A stretch of DNA of 64,000 nucleotides. It comes from MADRE3 sp963718195. Lineage in GTDB: Bacteria; Desulfobacterota; Desulfobulbia; Desulfobulbales; Desulfocapsaceae. Location: the NCBI GenBank assembly GCA_963718195.1, contig CAVQYQ010000008.1, positions 1 to 64,000 of the forward strand. The letters are read 5' to 3'. A program made the translations under genes and the position numbers. Positions 27,330 through 35,685 of the stretch are shown piece by piece. Below the pieces are notes generated by a model. The model was not told where the DNA came from. It was given only the letters and a program-made list of their open reading frames with translations, and did not search any database. Position 1 is the first letter of the stretch; the number at the start of each line of letters is the position of its first letter.

Positions 27330-28247
27330 CTAAAAACCAAGTTCCTTGAGAAATCGTTCATCACGTGGCCAGTTCTTGCGAATCTTTATCCAGAGGTGTA
27401 GGGATACCTTCTGCATAAGCAGTTTCTCGATATCTTTGCGGGCTGCAATACCAATACTTTTCAACTTTGAACCTCCCTTGCCGATAACAATCCCTTTCTG
27501 AGACTTGCGCTCAAGATAAATCGTTGCATGAATCGTGACGCGACCTGCCGCCTGGTCTTCTTTAAATGCATCGATCATGACGGCAGAACCGTAGGGTACT
27601 TCCTGGCCTGTCAGCAAAAATATTTTCTCTCTGATAATTTCAGCCGACAAAAAACGCTCACTGGCATCCGTTGGAATATCTTCCGGAAAGTACCTGGGCC
27701 CTTTCGGCATAACAGATAACATCTCTTTCACAAGCATATCCGCCCCATCTCCTTTTAATGCCGAGACAGGGATAATCGCCTTGAACGGAAAAAGGTTTGA
27801 ATAGAAGTCAATAATCGGCAGTAAGTCGTTGCGATCGATAAGGTCAATTTTATTCAGGACAAGAATAGCAGGAGCTGAAACCTCCTTGAAATATTCGCGG
27901 TATTCTTCTTTCTTCTGGTTCTTTATTTTGTCAGGGAGGGGCAGCGATATGTCGATCATGAAAACCACGCAGTCCACCTCAACGAGACTGTCCATGGCAA
28001 TCTTTACCATCTCCCTGTTCAGAGGAGATCTGGACTTATGCAACCCCGGAGTATCAAGGATAACAATCTGATAATCATCATCATTTAAAACCCCCGCAAT
28101 CCGGTTCCTGGTGGTCTGCGGTTTTGGCGTGACAATAGATATTTTCTGTCCAAGCATGGTGTTCAGGAGGGTCGACTTTCCCGCATTTGGTGGCCCGACC
28201 AGTGCGGCTACTCCCGATGTGACTAATTCAAAATCATGCAAATTCAT
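27330..28247 (-). CDS. era: GTPase Era
   Basis: A 305-residue ribosome-assembly GTPase that binds the 3' end of 16S rRNA. G1 is GPPNAGKSTLLN, G3 is DTPGLHKSRSPLN, and G4 is NKIDLI. The C-terminal KH domain has the GKGGSKLKSIG loop and ends with a LWIKIRKNWPRDERFLKELGF-type tail characteristic of Era. The motif set and length are normal. It stands alone on the minus strand, convergent with the DUF1992 gene. Confidence 0.96.
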   Translation of the reverse strand: MNLHDFELVTSGVAALVGPPNAGKSTLLNTMLGQKISIVTPKPQTTRNRIAGVLNDDDYQIVILDTPGLHKSRSPLNREMVKIAMDSLVEVDCVVFMIDISLPLPDKIKNQKKEEYREYFKEVSAPAILVLNKIDLIDRNDLLPIIDFYSNLFPFKAIIPVSALKGDGADMLVKEMLSVMPKGPRYFPEDIPTDASERFLSAEIIREKIFLLTGQEVPYGSAVMIDAFKEDQAAGRVTIHATIYLERKSQKGIVIGKGGSKLKSIGIAARKDIEKLLMQKVSLHLWIKIRKNWPRDERFLKELGF

Positions 28248-28569
28248 ATTTTATCAGCTCAAAAGAATAGGGTGGTGAAAAGTTGAAATTAAACTATATT
28301 GATAATTTTAAAGGAAAATACAATGAGCCACTTGCAAAACGCCCTTTTCGCTCAACCCCTGCGTTATGCTTAAATTTTATCCTCGGAATATCAACAATGC
28401 CTGAGGTAAAAATTTTTCGCATGGTTTGACGCTGAACGAAAATCATCCTTTTGCAAAAGGCTCCAATCTCAGAATTTAATAAGGGTACTGTACAGGAAAT
28501 AAATATGCCAGCATAGACTTCGCTCTATCCAAACATGATATTCCGTTCAGTACCCTGTATACATCATAT
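28248..28569. other. intergenic region upstream of era and the RNase II-type gene
   Basis: About 320 bp between divergent genes. Most of it is the palindromic element at 28324-28465. The remaining 100 bp before the ATG at 28570 (AATTTAATAAGGGTACTGTACAGG) may hold the ribonuclease promoter, but no strong -35/-10 pair stands out. No gene is seen. Confidence 0.5.
28324..28465. repeat. MITE- or REP-like palindromic intergenic element, copy 2 (full length)
   Basis: The ends are inverted: GAGCCACTTGCAAAA (28325-28339) against TTTTGCAAAAGGCTC (28449-28463). The symmetry continues inward (TTTTCGCTCAACCCCTGCG against a region complementary to CGCATGGTTTGACGCTGAACG, then AAATTTTATCCTCGG against CCTGAGGTAAAAATTT), so the whole 142 bp can fold as one imperfect hairpin. 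The right end is shared with 8949-8987. No open frame is inside. Confidence 0.65.
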
Positions 28570-30585
28570 ATGTCTTTTTTTAGTATCAGTTCAGGCAAGG
28601 TCATCGAGTACCTTGACAATGGCAAGTTTATCTGTGGCTACGTCACTGAAAGCCAACCCAAAAGAGTCCGGTTGTTGAACCAGAATGGCCGGGAACTGAA
28701 CCTTCCTATATCCCGCGTTGTCCACTGTTCAAAGTCGTCTCACCAGGGACACGATGACCGTGAACACCTGGTCAAACTCCTGCAGGAAACCACCCAGAAA
28801 CGACGGTCACTCATGCAGGCAGTTGACCTGGAAATATTATGGGAGTTGACCAGTGACGAGACGACAGATACCTTCGACCCCCATTTTCTTGCAGAACTGA
28901 GCTTTGGTTGCAGTGCAGATGATGATATTGTCTCCGCCTTTCTGCGCTCGGTTTTCAACGACAAACTGTTCTTCAAATATCGTGAAGGCAAGATAAAAGC
29001 CCATTCGCCTGAACAGGTTGAGCAACTGCGATTCCAGCAGGAAAAAGAAGCCGAGAAGCAACTACTGGCGGAAGGTGGCATTGTTCTGCTCAACCGCATC
29101 AAAGACCAGGGAATCGCTGCCGCACCTTACTCAGATACAGAAGAAGAGATTCTCACCATTATCCAGAACTACTACCTGTGGCCGGGTGAATCTGCTCAGA
29201 CTGATGAGTTGGCCAGAAAAATATTGAAAGAAGCAGGCTTTGGCAAGCTCCATGATCCCTATTACGTAATGATAAAAGGCGGTATCTGGCACAAGAACAT
29301 AAACCTCCCACTGCTCAGAAACAATTTGCCCGTATCGTTTAATATTCAGGCCCGCCAACTCGCCGAAGCAATCCTGCAAAACGGCAATGAATCACTCTTT
29401 CACGATCCGGCACGTAAGGACCTGACCCACCTGTCTCCACTTACCATAGATGGCGCGACCACGCTTGATTTTGACGATGCGCTTACCATTGAGGAGCAAG
29501 ATGGCAATTACCTGGTAGGCATACATATTTCCGACGTAGCTCACTATGTCCGCCCGGGAGATGCACTTTTCCAGGAAGCGATGCAACGGGGAACCTCTAT
29601 CTATTTTCCCGAAGGGCAGATTCCCATGCTGCCGCGCCATCTGTCCCAGGGAGTTTGCAGCCTGATTCAGGGAGAGATACGAGCTGCATTCAGTCATATG
29701 ATCTTGCTTTCTCCGGAAGCTGAAGTGCTCAAGGTGAGGATTCTTCCGTCACTGATACAGGTAAAACGACGATTGACGTACGATGAAGCAGACAGGATGG
29801 TGGAGTCCGATTCTGAACTGTCCATCCTGAATATGCTCAGGAAAAAACTGCGGAAACGGCGACTGGAGAACGGAGCACTGCTGCTGCCGTTTCCGGATGT
29901 CAACATTTACGTTGATACCAATGGTAAGGTCAACGTATCACTCGGGAAAACAGACACACCCGCAAGAACAATCATTTCGGAAATGATGATTCTTGCCAAC
30001 AGCCAAGCCGCAAAATATGTAAGTGACAGGATGATACCGGGCTTATTCCGATCCCAGGGAGAGATAAAACGACGGCTGGTCCACGGTGAAGATGATGATC
30101 TTTTCCAGAATACCCTGCAACGGAAGAACCTGCCACGTGGAGAACTCTCAATTGAAGCCAAGCCGCACAGCGGCCTCGGTGTCAGTTATTATACCACGGT
30201 AACCTCTCCGATAAGAAGACTTCTTGATCTGGTGATGCAGCATCAGATAAATAATTTAGTTCGACGCACGGACATCTGTTTCACCCAGGATATGTGCAAA
30301 GACTTCACCTCAGTCATCAGCCGGACGCTTGCAACCGTTAACAATGTCAAGCAGCAGCGACACAGGTACTGGTTGTTAAAGTACCTCGAAGATCGTAGGG
30401 GAAGCTATCTTGATGCTCTTGTCATCGAGTCCGGCCCGAAACGGGTAAACCTGATACTTACTGACATCCTCATGGATATTGATCTGCCGGCAACGAACAA
30501 CCCAAAACCAGCACCAGGATCGACCGTAAAGGTGCGGGTAGCAAAAATCGATGCAATTGACAATACTGTCCGCTTTGAGTGGTAG
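28570..30585 (+). CDS. rnb: RNase II / RNB-domain exoribonuclease
   Basis: This 671-residue protein has the RNB catalytic core from about 275 to 590: DLTHLSPLTIDGATTLDFDDA contains the catalytic aspartates, followed by GIHISDVAHYVRPGD, IPMLPRHLSQGVCSL and VTSPIRRLLDLVMQHQINN. An N-terminal region (about 1-75) looks like a small beta-barrel (GKVIEYLDNGKFICGYVTES). The C-terminus (VKVRVAKIDAIDNTVRFEW) is a reduced S1-like barrel. Lengths and domains place it with RNase II/R; the symbol is approximate because many delta-group bacteria carry divergent paralogues. It degrades single-stranded RNA 3' to 5'. Confidence 0.88.
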   Translation: MSFFSISSGKVIEYLDNGKFICGYVTESQPKRVRLLNQNGRELNLPISRVVHCSKSSHQGHDDREHLVKLLQETTQKRRSLMQAVDLEILWELTSDETTDTFDPHFLAELSFGCSADDDIVSAFLRSVFNDKLFFKYREGKIKAHSPEQVEQLRFQQEKEAEKQLLAEGGIVLLNRIKDQGIAAAPYSDTEEEILTIIQNYYLWPGESAQTDELARKILKEAGFGKLHDPYYVMIKGGIWHKNINLPLLRNNLPVSFNIQARQLAEAILQNGNESLFHDPARKDLTHLSPLTIDGATTLDFDDALTIEEQDGNYLVGIHISDVAHYVRPGDALFQEAMQRGTSIYFPEGQIPMLPRHLSQGVCSLIQGEIRAAFSHMILLSPEAEVLKVRILPSLIQVKRRLTYDEADRMVESDSELSILNMLRKKLRKRRLENGALLLPFPDVNIYVDTNGKVNVSLGKTDTPARTIISEMMILANSQAAKYVSDRMIPGLFRSQGEIKRRLVHGEDDDLFQNTLQRKNLPRGELSIEAKPHSGLGVSYYTTVTSPIRRLLDLVMQHQINNLVRRTDICFTQDMCKDFTSVISRTLATVNNVKQQRHRYWLLKYLEDRRGSYLDALVIESGPKRVNLILTDILMDIDLPATNNPKPAPGSTVKVRVAKIDAIDNTVRFEW

Positions 30586-30622
30586 CGACTCTACCGGCAG
30601 AGAACTGTATCGGAAATCAGCT

Positions 30623-30826
30623 TTAGCACCCTTCTACAGCAGCCTTCCTGACTGACTTGATTTTAACTTCCATACCGGGTTGAAAGCCGCTCGTTTCTTT
30701 TTTACATTCCAACGTCAAATGATTACCGTCCGTCTCTACAACCACGCACTTGTCACTTGCGGCCATTGCCATCGAAATGAATAGACACTGCAGAACCACG
30801 AGCACCATTGTTATTCGTTTCTTCAT
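30623..30826 (-). CDS. small secreted protein, function unknown
   Basis: A 67-residue product with a clear signal peptide (MKKRITMVLVVLQCLFISMA, cleavage near MAMAA-SD) and a short mature part, DKCVVVETDGNHLTLECKKE, with a C-terminal Cys. The layout looks like one small beta-barrel with a disulfide. AAAGGAG lies 7-8 bp before the ATG on the minus strand. It is convergent with the RNase gene and divergent from the HTH regulator at 31000. I do not recognise the family. Confidence 0.75.
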   Translation of the reverse strand: MKKRITMVLVVLQCLFISMAMAASDKCVVVETDGNHLTLECKKETSGFQPGMEVKIKSVRKAAVEGC

Positions 30827-30999
30827 TTTTTTCTCCTTTTGTTATGAGCAGGCAGTTCATCCACCTGGTATCCAACCTCATTGTATGCTCATCTCCTGGA
30901 AAAAACAGGCGACATCGGACGACATAGCCCCTTTTTTATTCATGTCTGGCTCCGCCCAATCTCCTCCAATGACTGGTAAATCAATGACTTTCTGGTAAT

Positions 31000-32019
31000 A
31001 TGGATCAAGATGACCTCGAAATGAACGATAAGGAGATTAACCGGCCAATGAGCGACGACATCTATCCGGGCGGTCCCGTTATGATAAAAATAGACGGGAC
31101 AAAAATCAGGCGTATCCGGGAGCAGAACGGCTTGACTCAACTGTACATAGCCACAGCTGTTGAAGTAACTACCGACACTGTCTCGCGCTGGGAGAACAGA
31201 CGATATCCTTCGATCAAGAAAGAAAATGGCTTGAAGCTTGCCCAGGCGCTGGAAGTAACACTAGAGGAAATTCTTGATTCAACCGAAGAATCTCCCCCCG
31301 CTGAGCCCCATCCACATCCCGCTACACAGGACGAAAACGCTATCCAGGAGCGACCAGCGACGAGCTCCACTCATAAATTCTCGCCCCTCTTGTCCTTTAA
31401 AACGGGGATACTCCTGAGCATGATGTTTCTTCCGCTCTTTGCGGTTTTACTCTATTTTCTCCTTTTTCAAGAAGATGAGGGGGCGATCCAGATCAATGCC
31501 AGACGAACGGTATCACCAAATTTTATAGCCGGGCAACCACTCCCGGTTTTTATCGAGGTATCAAGCCCTGATGAGCGCTCTGTTTCCTTTATCCTCAGGG
31601 AAAATTTGCCCCCCGGGACGTCTGTTTTATCTACCTACCCCGAGATATCTGATAAACATAAAAAAAATAATTCAGTGCAATGGCTTGGAAATATTTCAAA
31701 ATCAGCCTTATTTATCTATACCGTTTCCACTTCTGAACATTTCACCGGTACCATTTCCTTTGATGGTATTTTAAAGAGCAGCTCCTCTGATAAAATTGAG
31801 CTGACGATTTCCGGTGATCATAACTCCACTGCATCTCTTTATCATTGGGCAGACAAAGACCAGGATAACAGGATAAGCGATGAAGAGATCCTGACCATAT
31901 ACGACCTGACAAACTCCAACGAGTATCCCGACATAGATATGGACCTGCTCGAAGAAATCTGGCTTGGTGACGGGTATATATGGCAACCTGAAAAACAGCA
32001 GTTTTCGATCCTCGAATAA
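31000..32019 (+). CDS. membrane-anchored XRE-family HTH regulator with periplasmic sensor domain
   Basis: A 339-residue single-pass protein. An XRE helix-turn-helix occupies about 34-92 (IRRIREQNGLTQLYIATAVE, TVSRWENRRYPSIKKENGLK). A Pro/Glu-rich linker follows, then one membrane helix at about 134-157 (ILLSMMFLPLFAVLLYFLLF) and a periplasmic beta-rich domain (about 165-275, LPPGTSVLSTYPEISD). An EF-hand or dockerin-like calcium loop (DKDQDNRISDEE, 285-296) precedes the C-terminus. One-component transmembrane regulators of this shape read an outer signal and bind DNA directly. The start could be any of several ATGs from 31000 to 31081; all leave the HTH intact. The next gene encodes a secreted protein resembling its sensor domain. 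Confidence 0.85.
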   Translation: MDQDDLEMNDKEINRPMSDDIYPGGPVMIKIDGTKIRRIREQNGLTQLYIATAVEVTTDTVSRWENRRYPSIKKENGLKLAQALEVTLEEILDSTEESPPAEPHPHPATQDENAIQERPATSSTHKFSPLLSFKTGILLSMMFLPLFAVLLYFLLFQEDEGAIQINARRTVSPNFIAGQPLPVFIEVSSPDERSVSFILRENLPPGTSVLSTYPEISDKHKKNNSVQWLGNISKSALFIYTVSTSEHFTGTISFDGILKSSSSDKIELTISGDHNSTASLYHWADKDQDNRISDEEILTIYDLTNSNEYPDIDMDLLEEIWLGDGYIWQPEKQQFSILE

Positions 32020-32046
32020 TTATTCATCTCTTTATTGGAGAAATTC

Positions 32047-32454
32047 ATGTCATCAAGAAAACGTATGCTCTCTCTAGCCATGGTTGTTTCGCTACATATT
32101 CTTGTTTCACTCTCCTACCCACAACGTGCCGATGCTGAAAACGTGACGGCACATATCTATCAGAATGGTGAAACGATAACGAATATCGATATTTCTCTTT
32201 CTCCGCCATCGCCTAACACCTTGATTGTTGAAATGCGACTGCCACCGGGAATCAGGGTGCTCAAGACCATGCCACCATTTTCCAAACAAAATAAAGATGA
32301 TAACACAATAAAATGGCTGTTGAAAAACATTAAAGAACCTACCGTCACCATACAATTGGTCAGCCAGACAAGACTTGACCTTGGGTCGACAACCGTCAAT
32401 ATACGCTATCGAGACCGAAATAGCGGAGACCTTCAAGAGCTGCAGGTAAAGTAA
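32047..32454 (+). CDS. secreted protein resembling the sensor domain of the preceding regulator
   Basis: A 135-residue product with a signal peptide (MLSLAMVVSLHILVSLSYPQ, cleavage near ADA-EN). The mature domain aligns by eye with the periplasmic part of the regulator at 31000-32019: MRLPPGIRVLKTMPPFSKQ against LPPGTSVLSTYPEISDKH, then DDNTIKWLLKNI against NNSVQWLGNIS. The ATG at 32047 has GGAG 6 bp upstream (32037-32040); the TTG 12 bp earlier is rejected. The gap to the regulator stop is 27 bp, so they are co-transcribed. It could compete for, present or bind the regulator's ligand; this is inference. The family is otherwise unrecognised. Confidence 0.78.
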   Translation: MSSRKRMLSLAMVVSLHILVSLSYPQRADAENVTAHIYQNGETITNIDISLSPPSPNTLIVEMRLPPGIRVLKTMPPFSKQNKDDNTIKWLLKNIKEPTVTIQLVSQTRLDLGSTTVNIRYRDRNSGDLQELQVK

Positions 32455-32545
32455 ATCAACCCACCGAGATTTATCTTCTTACCCTGAACATTTCAAGAGT
32501 CGATGATTTTACCAATACACAGTTGTTGTGTTGGTATTGTGCTCT

Positions 32546-32566
32546 ATCCCATGGTCTGCATGGGAT
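32546..32566. promoter_or_regulatory. perfect hairpin/operator-like dyad upstream of the glycine-zipper gene
   Basis: ATCCCATG-GTCTG-CATGGGAT, flanked by CT and GACATAG. It lies 119 bp before the ATG at 32685. It may be a binding site or a weak stem; there is no T run behind it. Confidence 0.4.
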
Positions 32567-32684
32567 GACATAGGGCGACATCGACCAGTACATCACCTGA
32601 TATCCCCTGTTTTTCCTCAAGGATCTGCCTTACAAGAAAAGTAACGCAGCACAAACTGTCAAATTCCAAACAGGAGGAAAAGTC

Positions 32685-33230
32685 ATGAAAAAATTTTTAC
32701 TGGTCGGTATTGTTACACTGGCTTCTGCAACAATTGCTCAGGCTTCTGGACATAACCACAATGATATCAGAGGCGTGATAGTCGGGGCAGGTGGCGGCGC
32801 TCTTCTCGGACAGGCCATAGGCAGGAATACCCAGTCAACGGTGATGGGAACGGCCATAGGAAGTGTCGTCGGTTATCTTGTCGGCAAAGAAATGGATAAT
32901 ACGAGGTATTCCAGAGTCGTCACCCACCATCGAGAGCAGCCGGTCCGCTATCAATATCATGAATCGACCGTTGATTACAATCACCCACAAAACTGGCGGA
33001 GACCTGAACGAGGACGTGACTGCAGGGAAGCAGAGATTCTTGGTACGATAGGCGGTAAAGCAAGAAAAATGTATGGTACAGTGTGCAGGACGGGCCAGGG
33101 ATGGGAGCTGGTCTCTCCGCATGACGATTATTACAGTGATTATCGAAAGAAGAGTAAATGGCACAAGCCTAAAGTCCGAAAAGACCGCCATTACCGGGAG
33201 TACAGACGTTCGACCTGGGTAAGACACTGA
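32685..33230 (+). CDS. glycine-zipper 2TM / 17-kDa antigen-like envelope protein
   Basis: A 181-residue exported protein: signal peptide (MKKFLLVGIVTLASATIAQA), then a glycine-zipper pair (VIVGAGGGALLGQAIG, VMGTAIGSVVGYLVG) typical of the Rickettsia 17-kDa antigen family. A basic, Tyr/Arg-rich region follows and then CREAEILGTIGGKARKMYG and CRTGQGWEL, a small two-cysteine motif seen in this family. It ends in a highly basic RKKSKWHKPKVRKDRHY tail. AGGAGGA lies before the ATG. The family sits in or on the outer membrane and some members act as peptidoglycan-linked lipoproteins, though no lipobox Cys is seen here. Confidence 0.85.
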   Translation: MKKFLLVGIVTLASATIAQASGHNHNDIRGVIVGAGGGALLGQAIGRNTQSTVMGTAIGSVVGYLVGKEMDNTRYSRVVTHHREQPVRYQYHESTVDYNHPQNWRRPERGRDCREAEILGTIGGKARKMYGTVCRTGQGWELVSPHDDYYSDYRKKSKWHKPKVRKDRHYREYRRSTWVRH

Positions 33231-33657
33231 TTTCAGGTCGATTGCAGTCTGACATCAGCATTCCGTTACCGGTCGCCTCGTCTGGCAGCCACCTGATTTG
33301 TCTACAGCAGATGAGGCGACCGATCACCATCAAAAATTCTGAAAATCTATGTGAGGCCATGGATAGGTAGCCGAAACGACATACTATTATCTGGTAAACC
33401 GGGAAAACAAATCATTCGTAAGAAATCAGACAATCTGCTATGATACGTTGTCAGAGCAAAGAATTTAATATCAGCTCTATTTCTATCAAATACTCTAGGA
33501 GCGCGTCGGAGAAAGCCCTTTTTCCTCATCTCATCGTTATTGAAAGAAAATCAATGCTCGCAATATCAACTATATGGCTCCGCTTAATTTTCTTTCAATG
33601 CCTTGATCTTAACAATAATTGTATTTCTCCGACACGCTCCTAGATAACTGGTACGTC
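33231..33657. other. intergenic region with hairpin and MITE-like element
   Basis: About 430 bp between the glycine-zipper gene and the diadenylate-cyclase-domain gene. A long stem is at 33271-33284 / 33308-33321 (GGTCGCCTCGTCTG against CAGATGAGGCGACC, one G-U) without a T run, and the MITE-like element is at 33494-33644. No credible gene is inside. Confidence 0.6.
33494..33644. repeat. MITE-like element with 21-bp terminal inverted repeats
   Basis: Ends 33494-33514 (TCTAGGAGCGCGTCGGAGAAA) and 33624-33644 are inverted copies with one mismatch. A second inverted pair lies inside: ATTGAAAGAAAATCAA (33540-33555) against TTAATTTTCTTTCAAT (33584-33599). At 151 bp with no open frame it fits a non-autonomous transposon remnant. 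A direct target duplication is not clear; TA flanks are close to both ends (AATAC / TAACT). It ends 13 bp before the downstream ATG at 33658. Confidence 0.75.
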
Positions 33658-35100
33658 ATGATGAGAAACGACCATGATTTCATCAAGAAACTCGTCGGGG
33701 AAATCCTGACCGGCATCAGGGATGGTCTCAGCAAATTCTCTGGTCCCAGCAGTGTTGCTGTCATATATCAACTCCACCCTGAAGACGAACTCTATATTTG
33801 CGATCCTCACTCCCTGTTAAGAGGTCATGAGAGTAAGATAGCCTCTATCTATTTTGACAACACCAAAGCACCATTCATTATTAATGATCAGCTTGTTAAC
33901 AAACCCTATTCTCATATTAACCCGGTAGAAAACCTGATGCTCGATGGTCTTATCTCATATGGTGGGCACTCAGCTCCGGTATTCTACCAGATGTGGTTCA
34001 CCGAACATCACCCGGAATTACTGGCAACCAGTCCCACCGAACGATGGCTGGAGCACGCAGTTCTTCGCTTCTCTCATGACGCTGCCAATACAAAGGATCT
34101 GTATACCGGTATATCGGGTCGGTTTTTACGGGAATATGGGAGCCATGCGGTCCACGACCAGATCCGCAAGGAGCAGGCCATATTTGCCAGGGGAACTTCA
34201 AATCTCGATATCTACCCGATTCTCAATGCAGTTCTCGGTATTTCAAAAACCCGGGAAGAACGACAGTCACCCCACGGCGAACTGGTGTTTATAGACCCAA
34301 CGAATATCAACTCAATTGATTTCCTCGCTCGCTTCCGTCACTCTGAACAACCCCTTCTCGACAACTTCAAACATGTTCGAAAGCTATTGTTATCGGTACA
34401 GAATTTTCATTATAAGCTGGTTTCTGACGGTGTTCATATTCTCGGGGTGGCACGGGGCAGAATTGAATGCTTCAACATCTCTGCCGATTTCAGGGGACTT
34501 TTTGGATTTCTAAGATTAAATGATCAGAATCTATGCAGTTTTGCTGATGGTGCCTACTCTTCAAAGGCACACCAGGCGAAACTTTTCGAGGTTGAAGAGA
34601 TCTTACTGGACCATCAGATAGAAAGTAGAGAGAGAAACAGCCTGTTCCATATCGTCTCTTCCATCGTCCATTATGCGGAAACTGAATATTTTGGTTGTGC
34701 CGTTGTTGTCGACCTGAACAAGCCGCTTACCGCAATAGCCGGACAGAATCTGGAGCACCCGCTTGATCTCGAGCGATCAAATATGCTGGACCTCGCCTGC
34801 GATCTCGCACGCGTTGATGGGGCATTACAGATTGGAATGGACAGGCAGCTTCACCGCTTTGCATGTCTGCTTGACGGACCTTCTATAGCTGGTGAAGACC
34901 GGTCCAGAGGTGCGCGTTACAACTCAGCGCTGAGATTCACCGCCCGACATCATCACACAATACTTATCGTGGTATCGTCGGATAGGCCTGTTTCGGTAAT
35001 CCATCAGGGAATTGAACACAGGGGATCGTGCGCACTCTACCTTTCCGAGTCGGATATGATAGAACCGCAGCTGCTGAGACAGTGGCTCGAAGTGACATAA
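33658..35100 (+). CDS. diadenylate cyclase (DAC/DisA_N) domain protein with N-terminal sensor region
   Basis: A 480-residue soluble protein. The C-terminal part (about 340-460) looks like a DAC domain: the DGA motif is LARVDGALQIG (Asp387-Gly-Ala389), then LLDGPSIAGEDRSRGARYNSA and TILIVVSSDRPVS. In DisA and CdaA the second motif is RHR (GTRHRAA); here it is Arg420-Tyr-Asn422. The first 330 residues (FSGPSSVAVIYQLHPEDELY, LGVARGRIECFNISADFRG) match no domain I can name with certainty but resemble the large N-terminal regions of DAC proteins outside the Firmicutes. An active enzyme would make cyclic di-AMP. ATG 33658 or 33661 is the start; the frame upstream is MITE sequence. Confidence 0.75.
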   Translation: MMRNDHDFIKKLVGEILTGIRDGLSKFSGPSSVAVIYQLHPEDELYICDPHSLLRGHESKIASIYFDNTKAPFIINDQLVNKPYSHINPVENLMLDGLISYGGHSAPVFYQMWFTEHHPELLATSPTERWLEHAVLRFSHDAANTKDLYTGISGRFLREYGSHAVHDQIRKEQAIFARGTSNLDIYPILNAVLGISKTREERQSPHGELVFIDPTNINSIDFLARFRHSEQPLLDNFKHVRKLLLSVQNFHYKLVSDGVHILGVARGRIECFNISADFRGLFGFLRLNDQNLCSFADGAYSSKAHQAKLFEVEEILLDHQIESRERNSLFHIVSSIVHYAETEYFGCAVVVDLNKPLTAIAGQNLEHPLDLERSNMLDLACDLARVDGALQIGMDRQLHRFACLLDGPSIAGEDRSRGARYNSALRFTARHHHTILIVVSSDRPVSVIHQGIEHRGSCALYLSESDMIEPQLLRQWLEVT

Positions 35101-35156
35101 CCCTTCTGTGCATAGCTGCATTGTGGAAGAGAAGCCGACAGCCTTGGGTTACTTGA

Positions 35157-35411
35157 TTAAATATCCAACGCCCATTTAGGTATATGGGTCAGAATGTACT
35201 TCTGGACCGACTCTTTTCGCTCTCCTGCCGGCACCTCTCCAACAGCAGCCATCGTCTCTTCATAATCAAACCAGCAGATCTCTTTATTTTCCTGGTTATA
35301 AACGGTGAGAATTCTTCTGTCCTTCTGGTGAATATCTTCTTCTTCCTGAATTGCACCGACGATCCTGGCGGCCTCTTCATAGGAAAGAAAATCTATTTGC
35401 TGATCACTCAT
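35157..35411 (-). CDS. small hypothetical protein
   Basis: An 84-residue acidic protein, MSDQQIDFLSYEEAARIVGA, with a central RRILTVYNQENKEICWFDYEE strand-like region. ATG 35411 follows GAGAGG at 5 bp; a GTG two codons earlier is less likely. It is downstream of rpmB on the same strand but beyond a terminator. It converges with the diadenylate-cyclase-domain gene. No family recognised. Confidence 0.6.
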   Translation of the reverse strand: MSDQQIDFLSYEEAARIVGAIQEEEDIHQKDRRILTVYNQENKEICWFDYEETMAAVGEVPAGERKESVQKYILTHIPKWALDI

Positions 35412-35425
35412 TGGCACCTCTCAAA

Positions 35426-35462
35426 CAAAAAAGGCGAGACAGGTATTTTCCTATTCTCGCCC
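35426..35462 (-). terminator. rho-independent terminator after rpmB
   Basis: On the minus strand GGCGAGA (35461-35455) pairs with TCTCGCC (35439-35433), followed by a TTTTTTG run. It separates rpmB from the small gene at 35157-35411. Confidence 0.8.
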
Positions 35463-35490
35463 AGACACTTTTTTTACTTCTATTTCAGGA

Positions 35491-35685
35491 TCAGGCCGGT
35501 TTTACCACCGCACCAGACCGAATACATCGGGTACATACACGTGCCCGACGAACCCCGCCACTCTCCGAAATCATACGAACTCTTTTTAGATTCGGTAACC
35601 AGCGTCTACGAGTTTTATTATGGGCGTGGGAAACATTATTGCCCGTAGCAGGTCCCTTACCACATATTTGACATACCTTAGCCAT
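35491..35685 (-). CDS. rpmB: 50S ribosomal protein L28
   Basis: A 64-residue L28 of the cysteine-containing type: MAKVCQICGKGPATGNNVSH at the N-terminus and RVCTRCIRSGAVVK at the C-terminus, so CxxC...CxxC could bind zinc. NKTRRRWLPNLKRVR is the conserved core. AGGAG lies before the ATG. It is monocistronic, with a promoter at 35792-35820 and a terminator at 35426-35462. Confidence 0.96.
   Translation of the reverse strand: MAKVCQICGKGPATGNNVSHAHNKTRRRWLPNLKRVRMISESGGVRRARVCTRCIRSGAVVKPA

Noticed and set aside
33271..33321. Long hairpin after the glycine-zipper gene as a terminator
   Set aside because: The stem is good, but there is no T run and the loop is 23 bp, so I list it only as structure in the gap.
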